A DNA stretch of 64,000 bases from CAKZNE01 sp002695025 (GCA_913043285.1 CAJWML010000001.1:434001-498000); one strand, 5' to 3'. Shown: positions 17,379 through 26,462, counted from the stretch's first letter. Numbers and translations: made by a program. Notes: generated by a model from the sequence alone, not told the origin.

Positions 17379-17711
17379 ATGGCCGGTTCGCAACTACTCA
17401 AAGGCACTTTAGCCACCATACTTCTTAAACTTTTGGCCGACAATGGCCGGATGTACGGCTATGAGATCATCCGAAACATCCGCCAACTTTCCAATGAGCA
17501 GATCAACATAACCGAAGGCGCTCTTTACCCGGCCCTGCATAAGCTGGAGGCCCAGGGCTTTTTAGAGATCGAACTGGAACAGGTGGATAACCGTACCCGA
17601 AAATACTATAAGCTGAGTAAAAAAGGGGAACGAGCCACCGTAGATAAACTGGAAGAACTACAGGCCTTCCTGCAGAGTATCAGTGGAATTTTATCTCCCC
17701 GCTTAGCATGA
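17379..17711 (+). CDS. PadR-family transcriptional regulator
   Basis: This 110-residue protein is a winged-helix regulator of the short PadR type: MAGSQLLKGTLATILLKLL, then YGYEIIRNIRQLS, the recognition-helix region EGALYPALHKLEAQGFLE, the wing around RTRKYYKLSKKGE, and a C-terminal dimerisation helix. An in-frame TTG at 17373 lies inside the -7 box, so the ATG at 17379 is taken as the start. The gene overlaps the next gene by four bases (ATGA), which implies translational coupling. PadR proteins usually repress their own operon. A perfect palindrome in the promoter is the probable binding site. The inducing signal is unknown. Confidence 0.9.
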   Translation: MAGSQLLKGTLATILLKLLADNGRMYGYEIIRNIRQLSNEQINITEGALYPALHKLEAQGFLEIELEQVDNRTRKYYKLSKKGERATVDKLEELQAFLQSISGILSPRLA

Positions 17712-18364
17712 CCAAAGAAGAAGTCAGCGCTATACGCAGGTACCTTCGTAATAACGGGGTTAAATACTATGACGTTCAGGCCGAATTGATCGACCATTTT
17801 GCCACCGCTGTGGAAGAACAGCAAAAGGAAGACCCTTCCATTCCCTTTAAAGTAGCATTGTTAAAAGCACACCGTGAGTTTGGTGGTCGGAAAGGCTTTA
17901 ACGATTATCGTGATGCTGCCCTGAAGCGCGTTAAAAAGAAGATTACATCCGTTTTGCTCAACAGCATGTTGAGCTTCCTCGGTTGGCCCTTGCTTATCCT
18001 TACCTTTACCATTGCGTTGGCCTGGCACTTCTATTTACAATGGATACCGGAAGGAACCATGTTCTGGCCCCATCTGCTGGTCTTCCAGGCTCTGGCCGCA
18101 CTGAGCGTGTGGCACAACCACCAACGCCTTAAAAGCATCCCTCTTTACCTTACCAGGAACATCAGTGCCGGCCTGTACGGGTTTTTTTACGCCCCATTGA
18201 TACTACCGGTATGTTTTGCCGTGAATACCTTTAAACTGGAATTGCATTACCACTGGATATCCCTTCTCTATTTTAGCCTGGTAAGCATTATGCTGCTGGC
18301 CGCCATCTTACTTCCTCCCCGCCTTACCGAAGAAACCCAAAAACAGTATCCTTCAATAAGCTGA
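17708..18364 (+). CDS. PadR-linked integral membrane protein
   Basis: The 218-residue protein has a soluble helical N-terminus (~1-75; DVQAELIDHFATAVEEQ and ALLKAHREFGG) followed by four or five transmembrane helices (~85-210). The N-terminal segment resembles the helical domains found next to PadR regulators (DUF1700/HAAS-like), which are thought to link membrane state to the regulator. It overlaps the PadR gene by four bases and is the last gene of that two-gene operon. Assignment to a named family is by resemblance only. It may sense an envelope signal and control PadR activity. Confidence 0.7.
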   Translation: MTKEEVSAIRRYLRNNGVKYYDVQAELIDHFATAVEEQQKEDPSIPFKVALLKAHREFGGRKGFNDYRDAALKRVKKKITSVLLNSMLSFLGWPLLILTFTIALAWHFYLQWIPEGTMFWPHLLVFQALAALSVWHNHQRLKSIPLYLTRNISAGLYGFFYAPLILPVCFAVNTFKLELHYHWISLLYFSLVSIMLLAAILLPPRLTEETQKQYPSIS

Positions 18365-18410
18365 TACAATAATTTGATGGTCGGTAAACTTCTCTTTTCG
18401 CCAGATAGTT

Positions 18411-18418
18411 TAGTTTTG
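18411..18418 (+). promoter_or_regulatory. Bacteroidota -7 promoter box (TAGTTTTG)
   Basis: TAGTTTTG matches TAnnTTTG exactly and lies 21 bases before the GTG start of the isomerase gene. No TTTG is at the proper -33 distance. Confidence 0.5.
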
Positions 18419-18439
18419 GAAGCATAAAATACTCATGTT

Positions 18440-19429
18440 GTGAAAAGCCTGATAGAGCAATTCAGCCATCATATAAAAGAAGCCCTGGAAAGCATTAAAG
18501 CATCTTCCTTTCAAGAACCTTCCCGTCCCATACATAATGTACTGATCACTGGCCTTGGAGGCTCCGGTATTGGTGGGACCATTATTGCCGGGCTGGCTTC
18601 AAATCTCTCCAAAGTACCCGTTTTGGTGAATAAGGATTACTCCATTCCGGCTTTTGTAAACGAAAACACCCTGCTTGTGGCCTGCTCCTACAGCGGTAAT
18701 ACGGAAGAAACTGTATGGGCCACCAAAGAAGCTTTAAAACGCGGGGCTATCATAGCCTGTATATCCTCTGGTGGTGAATTGATGAATATAGCCAGGGAAG
18801 AAAAGCTGAACCTGCTGAGCATGCAGGGAGGCAACCCTCCCCGCAGCATGTTTGCCTATTCTTTTTCCTACCTGGCCTATATCCTGGAATTTTACGGTAT
18901 CGCCCGCTTCAACGTGAAAAGTGACCTGGAAAACAGCATCCGCTTATTGGAGGATTCCGAAGAGCATTGCCGCCAAACCGCCCAGCAACTGGCCCATAAG
19001 CTCAAGGGCACCATTCCGGTGATCTATGCCGTAAGCGGCCAGGCAGGCATAGCCTCCCGCTGGCGGCAGCAGTTCAATGAAAACGCCAAAATGCTGTGCT
19101 GGGAAGCGGAGATCCCGGAAATGAACCACAACGAACTGGTAGGATGGGAAGGCGGTTCCGATAACTTTGCGGCTGTATTCCTGCGTAATTCCACCGACTT
19201 TGACCGCAACCAAAAACGCATTGAGATCATTAAGGAGATCATCGGGCAAAAGACCAGCACTCTTCTGGAAATATGGAGTAAAGGAGAAACCCCCTTACAG
19301 CGCACCTTTTACCTGGTACACCTGGGCGATTGGATATCCTACTTCCTTTCTGAACTCAACCAGGTGGATATCCTGGACATCAAGTCTATAGACCGCCTGA
19401 AATCCGAACTCTCCAAAGTTCCGCACTAA
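18440..19429 (+). CDS. bifunctional phosphoglucose/phosphomannose isomerase (SIS domain)
   Basis: The 329-residue cytoplasmic enzyme interconverts glucose-6-P or mannose-6-P with fructose-6-P. It has tandem SIS folds: LITGLGGSGIGGTI (~35-48), ACSYSGNTEET (~91-101), and a conserved C-terminal region with EMNHNELVGWE (~232-242), where the His/Glu match the expected catalytic residues of the bifunctional PGI/PMI family. The start is GTG at 18440, placing MKSLIEQF at the N-terminus. The stop overlaps lipB by one base (TAATG), so the two are coupled. It probably supplies hexose phosphates for glycan synthesis. Confidence 0.88.
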   Translation: MKSLIEQFSHHIKEALESIKASSFQEPSRPIHNVLITGLGGSGIGGTIIAGLASNLSKVPVLVNKDYSIPAFVNENTLLVACSYSGNTEETVWATKEALKRGAIIACISSGGELMNIAREEKLNLLSMQGGNPPRSMFAYSFSYLAYILEFYGIARFNVKSDLENSIRLLEDSEEHCRQTAQQLAHKLKGTIPVIYAVSGQAGIASRWRQQFNENAKMLCWEAEIPEMNHNELVGWEGGSDNFAAVFLRNSTDFDRNQKRIEIIKEIIGQKTSTLLEIWSKGETPLQRTFYLVHLGDWISYFLSELNQVDILDIKSIDRLKSELSKVPH

Positions 19430-20130
19430 TGCGCCATGTGTCCTTCCGGGATCTGGGAATCATAGATTATAAAGAAGCCTGGGACCTCCAGGAAAAACTT
19501 TTCCAGGAAACCGTGCAGCGCAAATTTGACAACCGGAAACTACCGGAAGAAAACCAGCTTTCCACCCGTGATTACCTGCTCTTTTGTGAACACCCTCACG
19601 TTTACACCCTTGGAAAATCAGGACAGGAAGAGCACCTCCTCATCAATAAACAACAACTGCAGGAGGCCGGGGCCGTTTATTACAAGATCAATCGTGGAGG
19701 AGACATTACCTACCACGGGCCGGGCCAACTGGTGGGTTATCCCATACTGGACCTGGATCACTTTTTCCCCGATGTGCATAAATACCTGCGCTACCTGGAA
19801 GAGATCTTTATCAAAATGCTGGCAGATTATGGCCTGAAAGGAGAACGCTCCGGAGGGGAAACCGGGGTTTGGCTGGACGTGGGAAAACCATCGGCCCGCA
19901 AGATCCTGGCATTGGGTGTACGGGCCAGCCGTTGGGTAACCATGCACGGATGGGCCTTTAACGTTAATACGGATCTCAATTATTTTACCCACATCGTACC
20001 CTGCGGTATTGCGGATAAGGGGGTAACCTCCCTGGAAAAGGAACTCGGCTATCCGGTGCCTATGCACAACATCAGGGAGCTGGCTAAAAAGTATTTTTCC
20101 GAGATTTTTGAAGTGCAGTTAACCGGATAG
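19429..20130 (+). CDS. lipB: octanoyl-[ACP]:protein N-octanoyltransferase
   Basis: The 233-residue enzyme moves octanoyl from acyl carrier protein onto lipoyl domains, the first step of endogenous lipoic acid synthesis. Family landmarks are RGGDITYHGPGQLVGYP (~89-105), the catalytic lysine K158 in ARKILALGVR, the catalytic cysteine C192 in HIVPCGI, and the following KGVTSLEKELG. The N-terminal extension is typical of Bacteroidota members. The ATG overlaps the stop of the upstream isomerase gene. No lipA is adjacent. Confidence 0.95.
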   Translation: MRHVSFRDLGIIDYKEAWDLQEKLFQETVQRKFDNRKLPEENQLSTRDYLLFCEHPHVYTLGKSGQEEHLLINKQQLQEAGAVYYKINRGGDITYHGPGQLVGYPILDLDHFFPDVHKYLRYLEEIFIKMLADYGLKGERSGGETGVWLDVGKPSARKILALGVRASRWVTMHGWAFNVNTDLNYFTHIVPCGIADKGVTSLEKELGYPVPMHNIRELAKKYFSEIFEVQLTG

Positions 20131-20210
20131 CAGAATTGTTATCGGGTTAATTGTTTAATTTGTGGAGATCTAAATCCAACAACTGCTCCACCCATCAACT
20201 ATTCAACAAG

Positions 20211-21344
20211 ATGAAATTCCTACGCTTTCTCGCGGTTCTGCTGCTTATCCTTGGTCTGCTTGTTCTCGGGCTGTTCATTTCCGGCAATCAATATCTTATT
20301 AAAGGCGCATGGGCTACCTATCTGCACGGTGAAACTTCTGCCACTATTGATGATATGCGGTTCTTTGATACACGAACCATACAGGCTACCAACCCTAAGA
20401 ACTGGGATAAAAGCAGCAGTTTTAACGAGAAGGAGCTCAGCGGTGAACTGCGGGAAGTTTTGGAAAAAACCCGCTCTGTTGCTTTCGTGGTGGTTAAAAA
20501 CGGTGAGCTGGCCCACGAGGAGTATTGGGACGGATATAGTGATACGTCTCTTTCCAATTCCTTCTCTATGGCCAAAAGCATCACTACCCTGCTTACGCAA
20601 ATTGCCATCCAGGAAGGTTTTATTACAAGCTGGGATGATGAAGTTTCCAAATACCTGCCGGAACTGGAGGGCGCCTACCGCAACGAGCTCAAGCTGATAC
20701 ACCTTAGCACCATGACGGCCGGCCTGCAGTGGGATGAGAACTACCACAATCCTTTTGACATAACGGCTAAAGCCTATTACGGTCCGGATATAGAACGCTT
20801 GATGCTCAACGAAGTTCCGGTGGTAAACCCTCCCGGAGAGGTTTGGGAATACCAGAGTGGCGCCCCCCAACTCTTGGGACTTGTACTGGAAAGGGCCCTG
20901 GAAACCAGTATCAGCAAATTTGCGGCTGAGAAGTTATGGTTCATGCTACAGGCAGAACGTGATGCACAATGGCACCTGGATCACAAAGATGGTACGGAAC
21001 TTACTTATTGCTGCTTTAACTCCAATGCCCGCGACTTTGCCAGGCTTGGACAGATGATGCTCAACCACGGGAAATGGAAAGGGCACACCGTTGTCGATTC
21101 TGCCTTTATTGCCCAGGCTACGCAGGGGTATGCGGTAAATCATTACGGCTATTCTTTCTGGATAGATACGGATGACCATCTTACTCCGGTGTATTATATG
21201 CGAGGCATTCTAGGTCAATACATTATTGTAATCCCTGAAAAAAACCTGGTAATTGTACGACTCGGTCGTGAGAGGCTGGAAAAAAAGGATGAGCATTCCC
21301 TTGATTTTCACATCATCGTGGACGAGGTAATGAAGTATTTTTAG
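20211..21344 (+). CDS. serine hydrolase, beta-lactamase/penicillin-binding fold
   Basis: The ATG at 20211 gives MKFLRFLAVLLLILGLLVLG, an N-terminal membrane anchor or signal; an upstream TTG extension lacks such a start. The ~377-residue protein has the class C beta-lactamase fold: the SxxK motif in FSMAKSITTLL, a Tyr motif in EYQSGAPQLLG (YxS instead of YxN), and a C-terminal region typical of esterase-like members. It probably acts in the periplasm as an esterase or peptidase; true beta-lactamase activity is unlikely to be inferable. It converges on the VOC gene, and their stop codons overlap at TTAG (21341-21344). Confidence 0.85.
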   Translation: MKFLRFLAVLLLILGLLVLGLFISGNQYLIKGAWATYLHGETSATIDDMRFFDTRTIQATNPKNWDKSSSFNEKELSGELREVLEKTRSVAFVVVKNGELAHEEYWDGYSDTSLSNSFSMAKSITTLLTQIAIQEGFITSWDDEVSKYLPELEGAYRNELKLIHLSTMTAGLQWDENYHNPFDITAKAYYGPDIERLMLNEVPVVNPPGEVWEYQSGAPQLLGLVLERALETSISKFAAEKLWFMLQAERDAQWHLDHKDGTELTYCCFNSNARDFARLGQMMLNHGKWKGHTVVDSAFIAQATQGYAVNHYGYSFWIDTDDHLTPVYYMRGILGQYIIVIPEKNLVIVRLGRERLEKKDEHSLDFHIIVDEVMKYF

Positions 21345-22024
21345 TCCTTATTCCTGATGATCTGGAAGCTATCACCCGGCTGCAAATGCAGGGTAAAGGA
21401 TTGCCCCTGGTTCTCAAAATCCACTGAAAGGGGATAGGAACGGGCGGCCTCCTCCGTAGGGAACCAGCGTTTCTCCGCTTTGTCAACAATAATAAAGAGA
21501 CCCTCATCATTCCCGCAGGCACAAAAAGTGTTGCCTTTACAATCAAACTTCTCTATCCCGGTATTCTCATGCAAAGCATTAAAGGCAGAAGACACCTGGA
21601 ATACCGGTAAGCCCACCTCGCTGATGTTGATGATACTTTTTGCGCTGAAAGCCGAATGGAATGGTTCTTCTATGCGTTCACGGGCAATAAATTCCACGAT
21701 GTTCCCGGCCGGGTCAAGAAAGTAAAAAGCCCGTGCCTTCCACGATGAAAAATCATGGATCTCTTTTCCTTCGTACTCCAGCACCTCTACACGCCCCGAA
21801 GCCCATCTCAGCGCTTCCTCCAACTGTCCGTTAGGAATATTGAAGGCAAAGTGGTAGTAGGGGTTCTGGAGCCTGTTTTCCGAAAAGGTAAGTTTTGACC
21901 TTCCTAACTGAAAAGTGATCTCCTTACCTTTTTCCTCCAGCAGTGAAAAGCCCAGTTTTTCTGCGTAGAAATACTTCAACTGGTCAACGTGTGCTGTAGA
22001 CAGTTTTACATGATTAAGCCTCAT
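21341..22024 (-). CDS. VOC/glyoxalase-fold protein
   Basis: The 227-residue protein begins MRLNHVKLSTAHVDQLKYFY, a typical vicinal-oxygen-chelate start, with a metal-site-like FLDPAGNIVEFIAR at ~115-128 and H75 in YYHFAFNI. The first ~130 residues form one VOC domain; the C-terminal ~95 residues are less conserved and may form a second, degenerate half. These folds bind a divalent metal and act on small molecules; the substrate is unknown. It lies downstream of the Nudix gene with a four-base overlap, so they are cotranscribed. Its stop shares bases with the convergent serine hydrolase gene. Confidence 0.85.
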   Translation of the reverse strand: MRLNHVKLSTAHVDQLKYFYAEKLGFSLLEEKGKEITFQLGRSKLTFSENRLQNPYYHFAFNIPNGQLEEALRWASGRVEVLEYEGKEIHDFSSWKARAFYFLDPAGNIVEFIARERIEEPFHSAFSAKSIINISEVGLPVFQVSSAFNALHENTGIEKFDCKGNTFCACGNDEGLFIIVDKAEKRWFPTEEAARSYPLSVDFENQGQSFTLHLQPGDSFQIIRNKD

Positions 22025-22404
22025 AACAACCGTTCTATTTGGTTTAGTATAGCAATGTCGGCATCCAATATGTTTAAACTTTTCAATTCCTTACGGCTGC
22101 ACCATCGGAGCTCCTGGTGTTCCAGAGGCCGGGGTGTTCCGCTTATCCGTTCGCATATCATGGGATACAGTTCCACCTGTTTATCCGGATACTTCCAAAG
22201 TACGGGTTGTAATGCTAAGTTAACGTGAATATTCACACCCAGTTCTTCAAAAAGCTCCCTTTTTAAAGCATCCTCTTCTATTTCTCCTTCCGCAATTTTT
22301 CCTCCGGGAAACTCCCATTGCAAAGGATGCTCCATTATTGCTGACCTTCGTGCCATCAGCACTCTCCCATTTTCGATCAGTACTCCGCAAACCACTTTTA
22401 CCAT
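22021..22404 (-). CDS. Nudix hydrolase, MutT-like
   Basis: The 127-residue protein contains a complete Nudix box, G-x5-E-x7-REL-x-EE-x-GV, in GGKIAEGEIEEDALKRELFE (~35-54). The short length, the N-terminus VVCGVLIENGRVLMARRSA and the WEFPGGK segment resemble MutT/8-oxo-dGTP diphosphatases. It may therefore clean oxidised nucleotides, but other NTPs or ADP-sugars are possible. It is first in a two-gene unit with the VOC gene and divergent from uvrC, another genome-maintenance gene, with only 29 bases between the start codons. Confidence 0.88.
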   Translation of the reverse strand: MVKVVCGVLIENGRVLMARRSAIMEHPLQWEFPGGKIAEGEIEEDALKRELFEELGVNIHVNLALQPVLWKYPDKQVELYPMICERISGTPRPLEHQELRWCSRKELKSLNILDADIAILNQIERLL

Positions 22405-22429
22405 AGCGTAACAATGATACTTACTTTTG
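22397..22429 (+). promoter_or_regulatory. uvrC promoter with -7 box TACTTTTG
   Basis: TACTTTTG (22422-22429) matches TAnnTTTG. A -33-like TTTA is at 22397-22400, 21 bases upstream. The box ends four bases before the uvrC ATG, so the transcript would be almost leaderless. The element also overlaps the start of the divergent Nudix gene. Confidence 0.5.
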
Positions 22430-22433
22430 TGCT

Positions 22434-24239
22434 ATGGCCTCAGAAAAAATCCGCAATATCCTCAAAACGCTTCCTTCCAGGCCCGGGGTGTACCAACATC
22501 TGGATAAGAACGGGAAGATCCTCTATATAGGAAAGGCCAAAGACCTCAAAAAACGGGTATCCTCTTACTTTACCAAAAGTCATGACAGTGCCCGAACCTA
22601 TATGCTGGTGCGTAAGATCGAGGATATTAAGACCATCATCACCGAAACCGAGTTTGATGCCCTGCTGCTGGAGAACAACCTCATCAAGGAATACCAACCG
22701 CGCTATAACGTAAACCTTAAAGATGATAAATCCTACCCCTGGATCTGTATCAAAAAGGAACGCTTCCCCCGCATATTCCCTACCCGCAACCCCGTTCAGG
22801 ATGGTTCGGAATATTTCGGGCCCTACGCTTCGGTGAAAGTCATGAAAACGGTGCTCGATCTTATCCGCCAGCTCTACCCCATCCGCACCTGCAAGCTCAA
22901 CCTCAGCCCCGAAAATATTGCTGAAGGCAAATTCCGGGTTTGCCTGGAGTACCATATCGGCAACTGCCTGGGCCCTTGTGAGGGTAAACAAAGTGAAGCA
23001 GAGTACCTCAAAAATGTGGACTCTGCCCGTGACCTCATCAAGGGAAACCTCAACGCGGTAAAGCGCATGCTGGAAAAGCAAATGCAGGCGCAGGCTTCGG
23101 AACTACGTTTTGAAGAAGCCCAGAAAACCAAGGAGAAGTATGAAATGGTAGATCGCTACCAGGCCAAATCCACTGTGGTACATCCCAATATTACCAATGT
23201 TGACGTTTTTTCCGTGGTCACCGATGCCGAGTTTGGCTATGTGAACTACCTGAAGATCATTGACGGGGCGGTGCTGCAGGCCCACACCGTAGAGCTGAAG
23301 AAAAAACTGGATGAAAGTGCCGAGGAACTCCTGGAGATGACCATACCTGAAGTACGGCAATTGTTCAAGTCCACTTCACGGGAGATCTACCTTTCACACG
23401 ACATTGAATTAGAAATACCGGAGGTAAAAATGCACGTTCCCCAGCGTGGCGACAAAAAGCACCTGGTGGAGCTGAGCATGAAAAACGCCCGCTATTTCCG
23501 GATGGAGAAGCTCAAGAACATCCAGATTGTAGACCCTGACCGCCATACCAACCGGCTGATGCAGCAGATGAAACAGGATCTGCGCATGCGGGTGGAGCCA
23601 CGCCACATCGAATGTTTTGACAACTCCAACATACAGGGAACTAACCCTGTGGCCGCCTGTGTCGTCTTTAAGGATGGGAAGCCCAGTAAAAAGGACTACC
23701 GCCATTTTAACATTAAGACCGTAGAAGGACCGGACGATTTTGCCAGCATGGAGGAAGTGGTATTCAGGCGTTACAACCGCCTCATCAATGAAGACGAGCC
23801 CCTGCCGCAATTGGTGGTGATTGATGGGGGAAAAGGCCAGCTGAACGCGGCCCTCAAAGCTTTTGACCAGTTGGGGATACGGGGTGAAATTGCCATCCTG
23901 GGTATTGCCAAAAGGCTGGAGGAGCTTTATTTTCCGGGGGATAAATACCCGCTTTACCTGGATAAGCGATCCGAAACCCTTAAAGTGGTCCAACGCCTGA
24001 GGGATGAGGCTCACCGCTTTGGTATTACCCACCACCGCAACCGCAGGAGTAAAAGCACCTTTAAATCGGAACTGGAAGCAATTCCCGGAGTAGGGGAAGC
24101 CACGGTAAAGGAACTATTGCGACAGTTCAAATCGGTGAAAAAGGTAAAGGACGCTACGGTGGAACAGTTAACTGAAGTGGTGGGTGAAGCCCGGGCCAAA
24201 AAAATAATCGCCTACTTTGCAAAACAAACCGAAACCTGA
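22434..24239 (+). CDS. uvrC: excinuclease ABC subunit C
   Basis: The 601-residue nuclease makes the two incisions of nucleotide excision repair with UvrA and UvrB. Domains in order: GIY-YIG nuclease (~12-90; PGVYQHLDKNGKILYIGKAK), a cysteine-containing region (~150-185; RTCKLNL, CLEYHIGNCLGPCEG), a UVR helical hairpin (~205-240, RFEEAQKTKEKYE), an RNase H-like C-terminal nuclease (~380-540; HIECFDNSN, PDDFASMEEV, LVVIDGGKGQ) and tandem helix-hairpin-helix motifs (~545-600; IPGVGEATVKELL). Length is normal. The patatin gene starts 9 bases downstream. Confidence 0.97.
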   Translation: MASEKIRNILKTLPSRPGVYQHLDKNGKILYIGKAKDLKKRVSSYFTKSHDSARTYMLVRKIEDIKTIITETEFDALLLENNLIKEYQPRYNVNLKDDKSYPWICIKKERFPRIFPTRNPVQDGSEYFGPYASVKVMKTVLDLIRQLYPIRTCKLNLSPENIAEGKFRVCLEYHIGNCLGPCEGKQSEAEYLKNVDSARDLIKGNLNAVKRMLEKQMQAQASELRFEEAQKTKEKYEMVDRYQAKSTVVHPNITNVDVFSVVTDAEFGYVNYLKIIDGAVLQAHTVELKKKLDESAEELLEMTIPEVRQLFKSTSREIYLSHDIELEIPEVKMHVPQRGDKKHLVELSMKNARYFRMEKLKNIQIVDPDRHTNRLMQQMKQDLRMRVEPRHIECFDNSNIQGTNPVAACVVFKDGKPSKKDYRHFNIKTVEGPDDFASMEEVVFRRYNRLINEDEPLPQLVVIDGGKGQLNAALKAFDQLGIRGEIAILGIAKRLEELYFPGDKYPLYLDKRSETLKVVQRLRDEAHRFGITHHRNRRSKSTFKSELEAIPGVGEATVKELLRQFKSVKKVKDATVEQLTEVVGEARAKKIIAYFAKQTET

Positions 24240-24248
24240 AATAACAAT

Positions 24249-26450
24249 ATGATGCAACGGTTCCTGGCAGTTTTAGGGTTCCTTGCCATTTGCCTTTCAG
24301 GCAGTGGCCAGGTATCTCCTTCCCTGCCAGACAGCACATCAGAAGATGTAAAGATAGGCCTTGTATTGAGCGGGGGTGGAGCTAAATGCCTGGCCCACAT
24401 TGGTGCGCTGCGTGTTATAGAGGAAGCGGGTCTTAAAGTGGATTATATTGCCGGAACCAGCATGGGAGCTATTATCGGGGCCATGTATTCACTGGGTTAT
24501 ACGGTAGACGAGATTGAAGCTTATTTGCGGGATGTAGACTGGGATGCCCTGCTCCGTAATGAGATTCCCCGTAATCGCCTCAGTTATTTTGACCGAAAAT
24601 CCGAGTCGCGCTACGTGCTTTCCTTTCCGATCATCGACAAAAAAGTGCGTATCCCCACTGGCCTCAATTATGCGCAATACATCCTTAAGGAACTGAGCAT
24701 GCTTACCCAGAGCAGTTACCGATATAACTCGTTCCGCAACTTTCCCATTCCCTTTTTATGCGTGGCCACTAACCTGGAGAATGGTCAGCTGGAGGTTTTT
24801 GAAGACGGGCGCCTTATTGATGCCCTACGTGCCAGCTCTGCCTTCCCCTCTTTATTTACGCCTTATGAACTCAACGGCAAATTATACGTGGACGGTGGTG
24901 TGGTCAACAATTTTCCGGTGGGATTACTGCTTAAAAAAGGCATGGATTTCATTATTGGTGTAGATGTTCAGGACTTTCTCTACGGCAAGGATGAACTAAA
25001 CTCGGTAGTGCGCATACTGGAGCAAACTTCGTCCTTTGTAAATGCCACGGAATATATGCGTCAGCTGGATTCCGTAGACCTGCTCATCAAACCGGAGATC
25101 CCGGAAGGGGGCATTACCTCCTTCGACCTTTTTGACACCATTGTGGCTACCGGTTATCATGCTGCCCGCAGCAAATTACCGGAACTCAGAACCATGGCGC
25201 AGCTCAAACGCGAAAAACCTCTGGACCGCTCGAACTACGATGCCGTGCCACTCCAGAATTTTTACGTGCATACGGTAAACGTAAACGGCAACGAAAACTC
25301 CACCAGGGATTACATTCTGAGTAAGCTGCGTATTGAAGGTGAAGAATATTGCAGCCTTAAGAGCCTTGACAAAGGCATTGATCGTTTATACGGATCCAAG
25401 TATTTCCAAACGGTGGATTATACGCTTAGCCCTCAGGACACAGGGTACCAGCTCAACATTAACGTAAGAGAAAACCCTTCGCTTTCCCAACTGCGCCTGG
25501 GTATACATTACGATGACGACTTCAAGACCGCCCTCTTGATCAATTATACCCGCAGAAACCTGCTTTTTAAAAACTCGCGCTTCAGTTTTGACCTGGCGGT
25601 GGGTGACAATCCCCGCCTTTGGATGAACTACTTTGTAGACCGTGGCCTTCTGCCCACCCTGGGGTTGAAATTCAGGGCTCACCGTTTTGAAACCCGTATC
25701 TACCAGAACCGCAAACCTACCAACCAGCTGGTATACCTGGACTATTCCGTTGACCTCTTCCTGCAATCCACCCTTTATGATGCATATGCCCTGGGCGGTG
25801 GAATTCAACTGGAGGGAATAGACCTATCCCAGGACCTGGACGTGCTGGACCAGGTGGATGTTAATGCCGATTACGTTAACTATTACGGCTTCCTGGATTT
25901 TGATTCGTTCAACCGCGCCAACTTCCCTTCGCGGGGTTTCAAGTTATCCGCCATGGGGCGTATTATAGCCAAGCATGAGAACCTCCAGCGTTTTTTCGAA
26001 CCTTCTTCCGTGGTAGACCTGCATTACAGCCAGGTAGTCCCCATACTTAAAAAGCTTACGCTCATAGGTAGGGTGTATGGCGCCACCACTATAGGCCCAA
26101 ACCCCGACTATCCCTACAACATCTTCCTGGGCAGCCTGGGGCGTAACTATATCAACTACATTTATCCCTTTATCGGTTATCGCTACATGGAGCTGATCGG
26201 CAGGAATACCCTGGTACTGCGGGGCGATCTTCACCTGGAATTCGTCAAGGACAATTATATACTGCTGAGAGGCAACGTAGGGAAACTGGAAAGTTCTTTT
26301 GACGACCTTTTTGGTTCAGACGTAGTACTGGATGGTTACAGCCTGGGTTATAGCTATGACAGCCCCTTCGGGCCGCTGGAAGTAAACGTGATGGGCAGCA
26401 CCAACCACAGCGATATTTATACTTACATTAGTCTTGGCTTTTGGTTCTGA
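24249..26450 (+). CDS. patatin-like phospholipase fused to outer-membrane barrel (PlpD-like)
   Basis: The 733-residue protein has a signal peptide (~1-20), a patatin domain with the oxyanion motif SGGGAKCLAHIG (41-52), nucleophile S71 in GTSMG and catalytic D215 in VDGG, then a POTRA-like segment (~330-400) and a C-terminal Omp85/surface-antigen barrel (~400-733, ending in aromatic SLGFWF). This architecture matches type Vd (PlpD-like) proteins, where the barrel may insert in the outer membrane and present the lipase. In the oxyanion motif the usual Arg-Gly is Lys-Cys. It starts 9 bases after uvrC. Phospholipid remodelling or export of the lipase domain are both possible. Confidence 0.9.
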   Translation: MMQRFLAVLGFLAICLSGSGQVSPSLPDSTSEDVKIGLVLSGGGAKCLAHIGALRVIEEAGLKVDYIAGTSMGAIIGAMYSLGYTVDEIEAYLRDVDWDALLRNEIPRNRLSYFDRKSESRYVLSFPIIDKKVRIPTGLNYAQYILKELSMLTQSSYRYNSFRNFPIPFLCVATNLENGQLEVFEDGRLIDALRASSAFPSLFTPYELNGKLYVDGGVVNNFPVGLLLKKGMDFIIGVDVQDFLYGKDELNSVVRILEQTSSFVNATEYMRQLDSVDLLIKPEIPEGGITSFDLFDTIVATGYHAARSKLPELRTMAQLKREKPLDRSNYDAVPLQNFYVHTVNVNGNENSTRDYILSKLRIEGEEYCSLKSLDKGIDRLYGSKYFQTVDYTLSPQDTGYQLNINVRENPSLSQLRLGIHYDDDFKTALLINYTRRNLLFKNSRFSFDLAVGDNPRLWMNYFVDRGLLPTLGLKFRAHRFETRIYQNRKPTNQLVYLDYSVDLFLQSTLYDAYALGGGIQLEGIDLSQDLDVLDQVDVNADYVNYYGFLDFDSFNRANFPSRGFKLSAMGRIIAKHENLQRFFEPSSVVDLHYSQVVPILKKLTLIGRVYGATTIGPNPDYPYNIFLGSLGRNYINYIYPFIGYRYMELIGRNTLVLRGDLHLEFVKDNYILLRGNVGKLESSFDDLFGSDVVLDGYSLGYSYDSPFGPLEVNVMGSTNHSDIYTYISLGFWF

Positions 26451-26462
26451 AAACGGCTGAAT

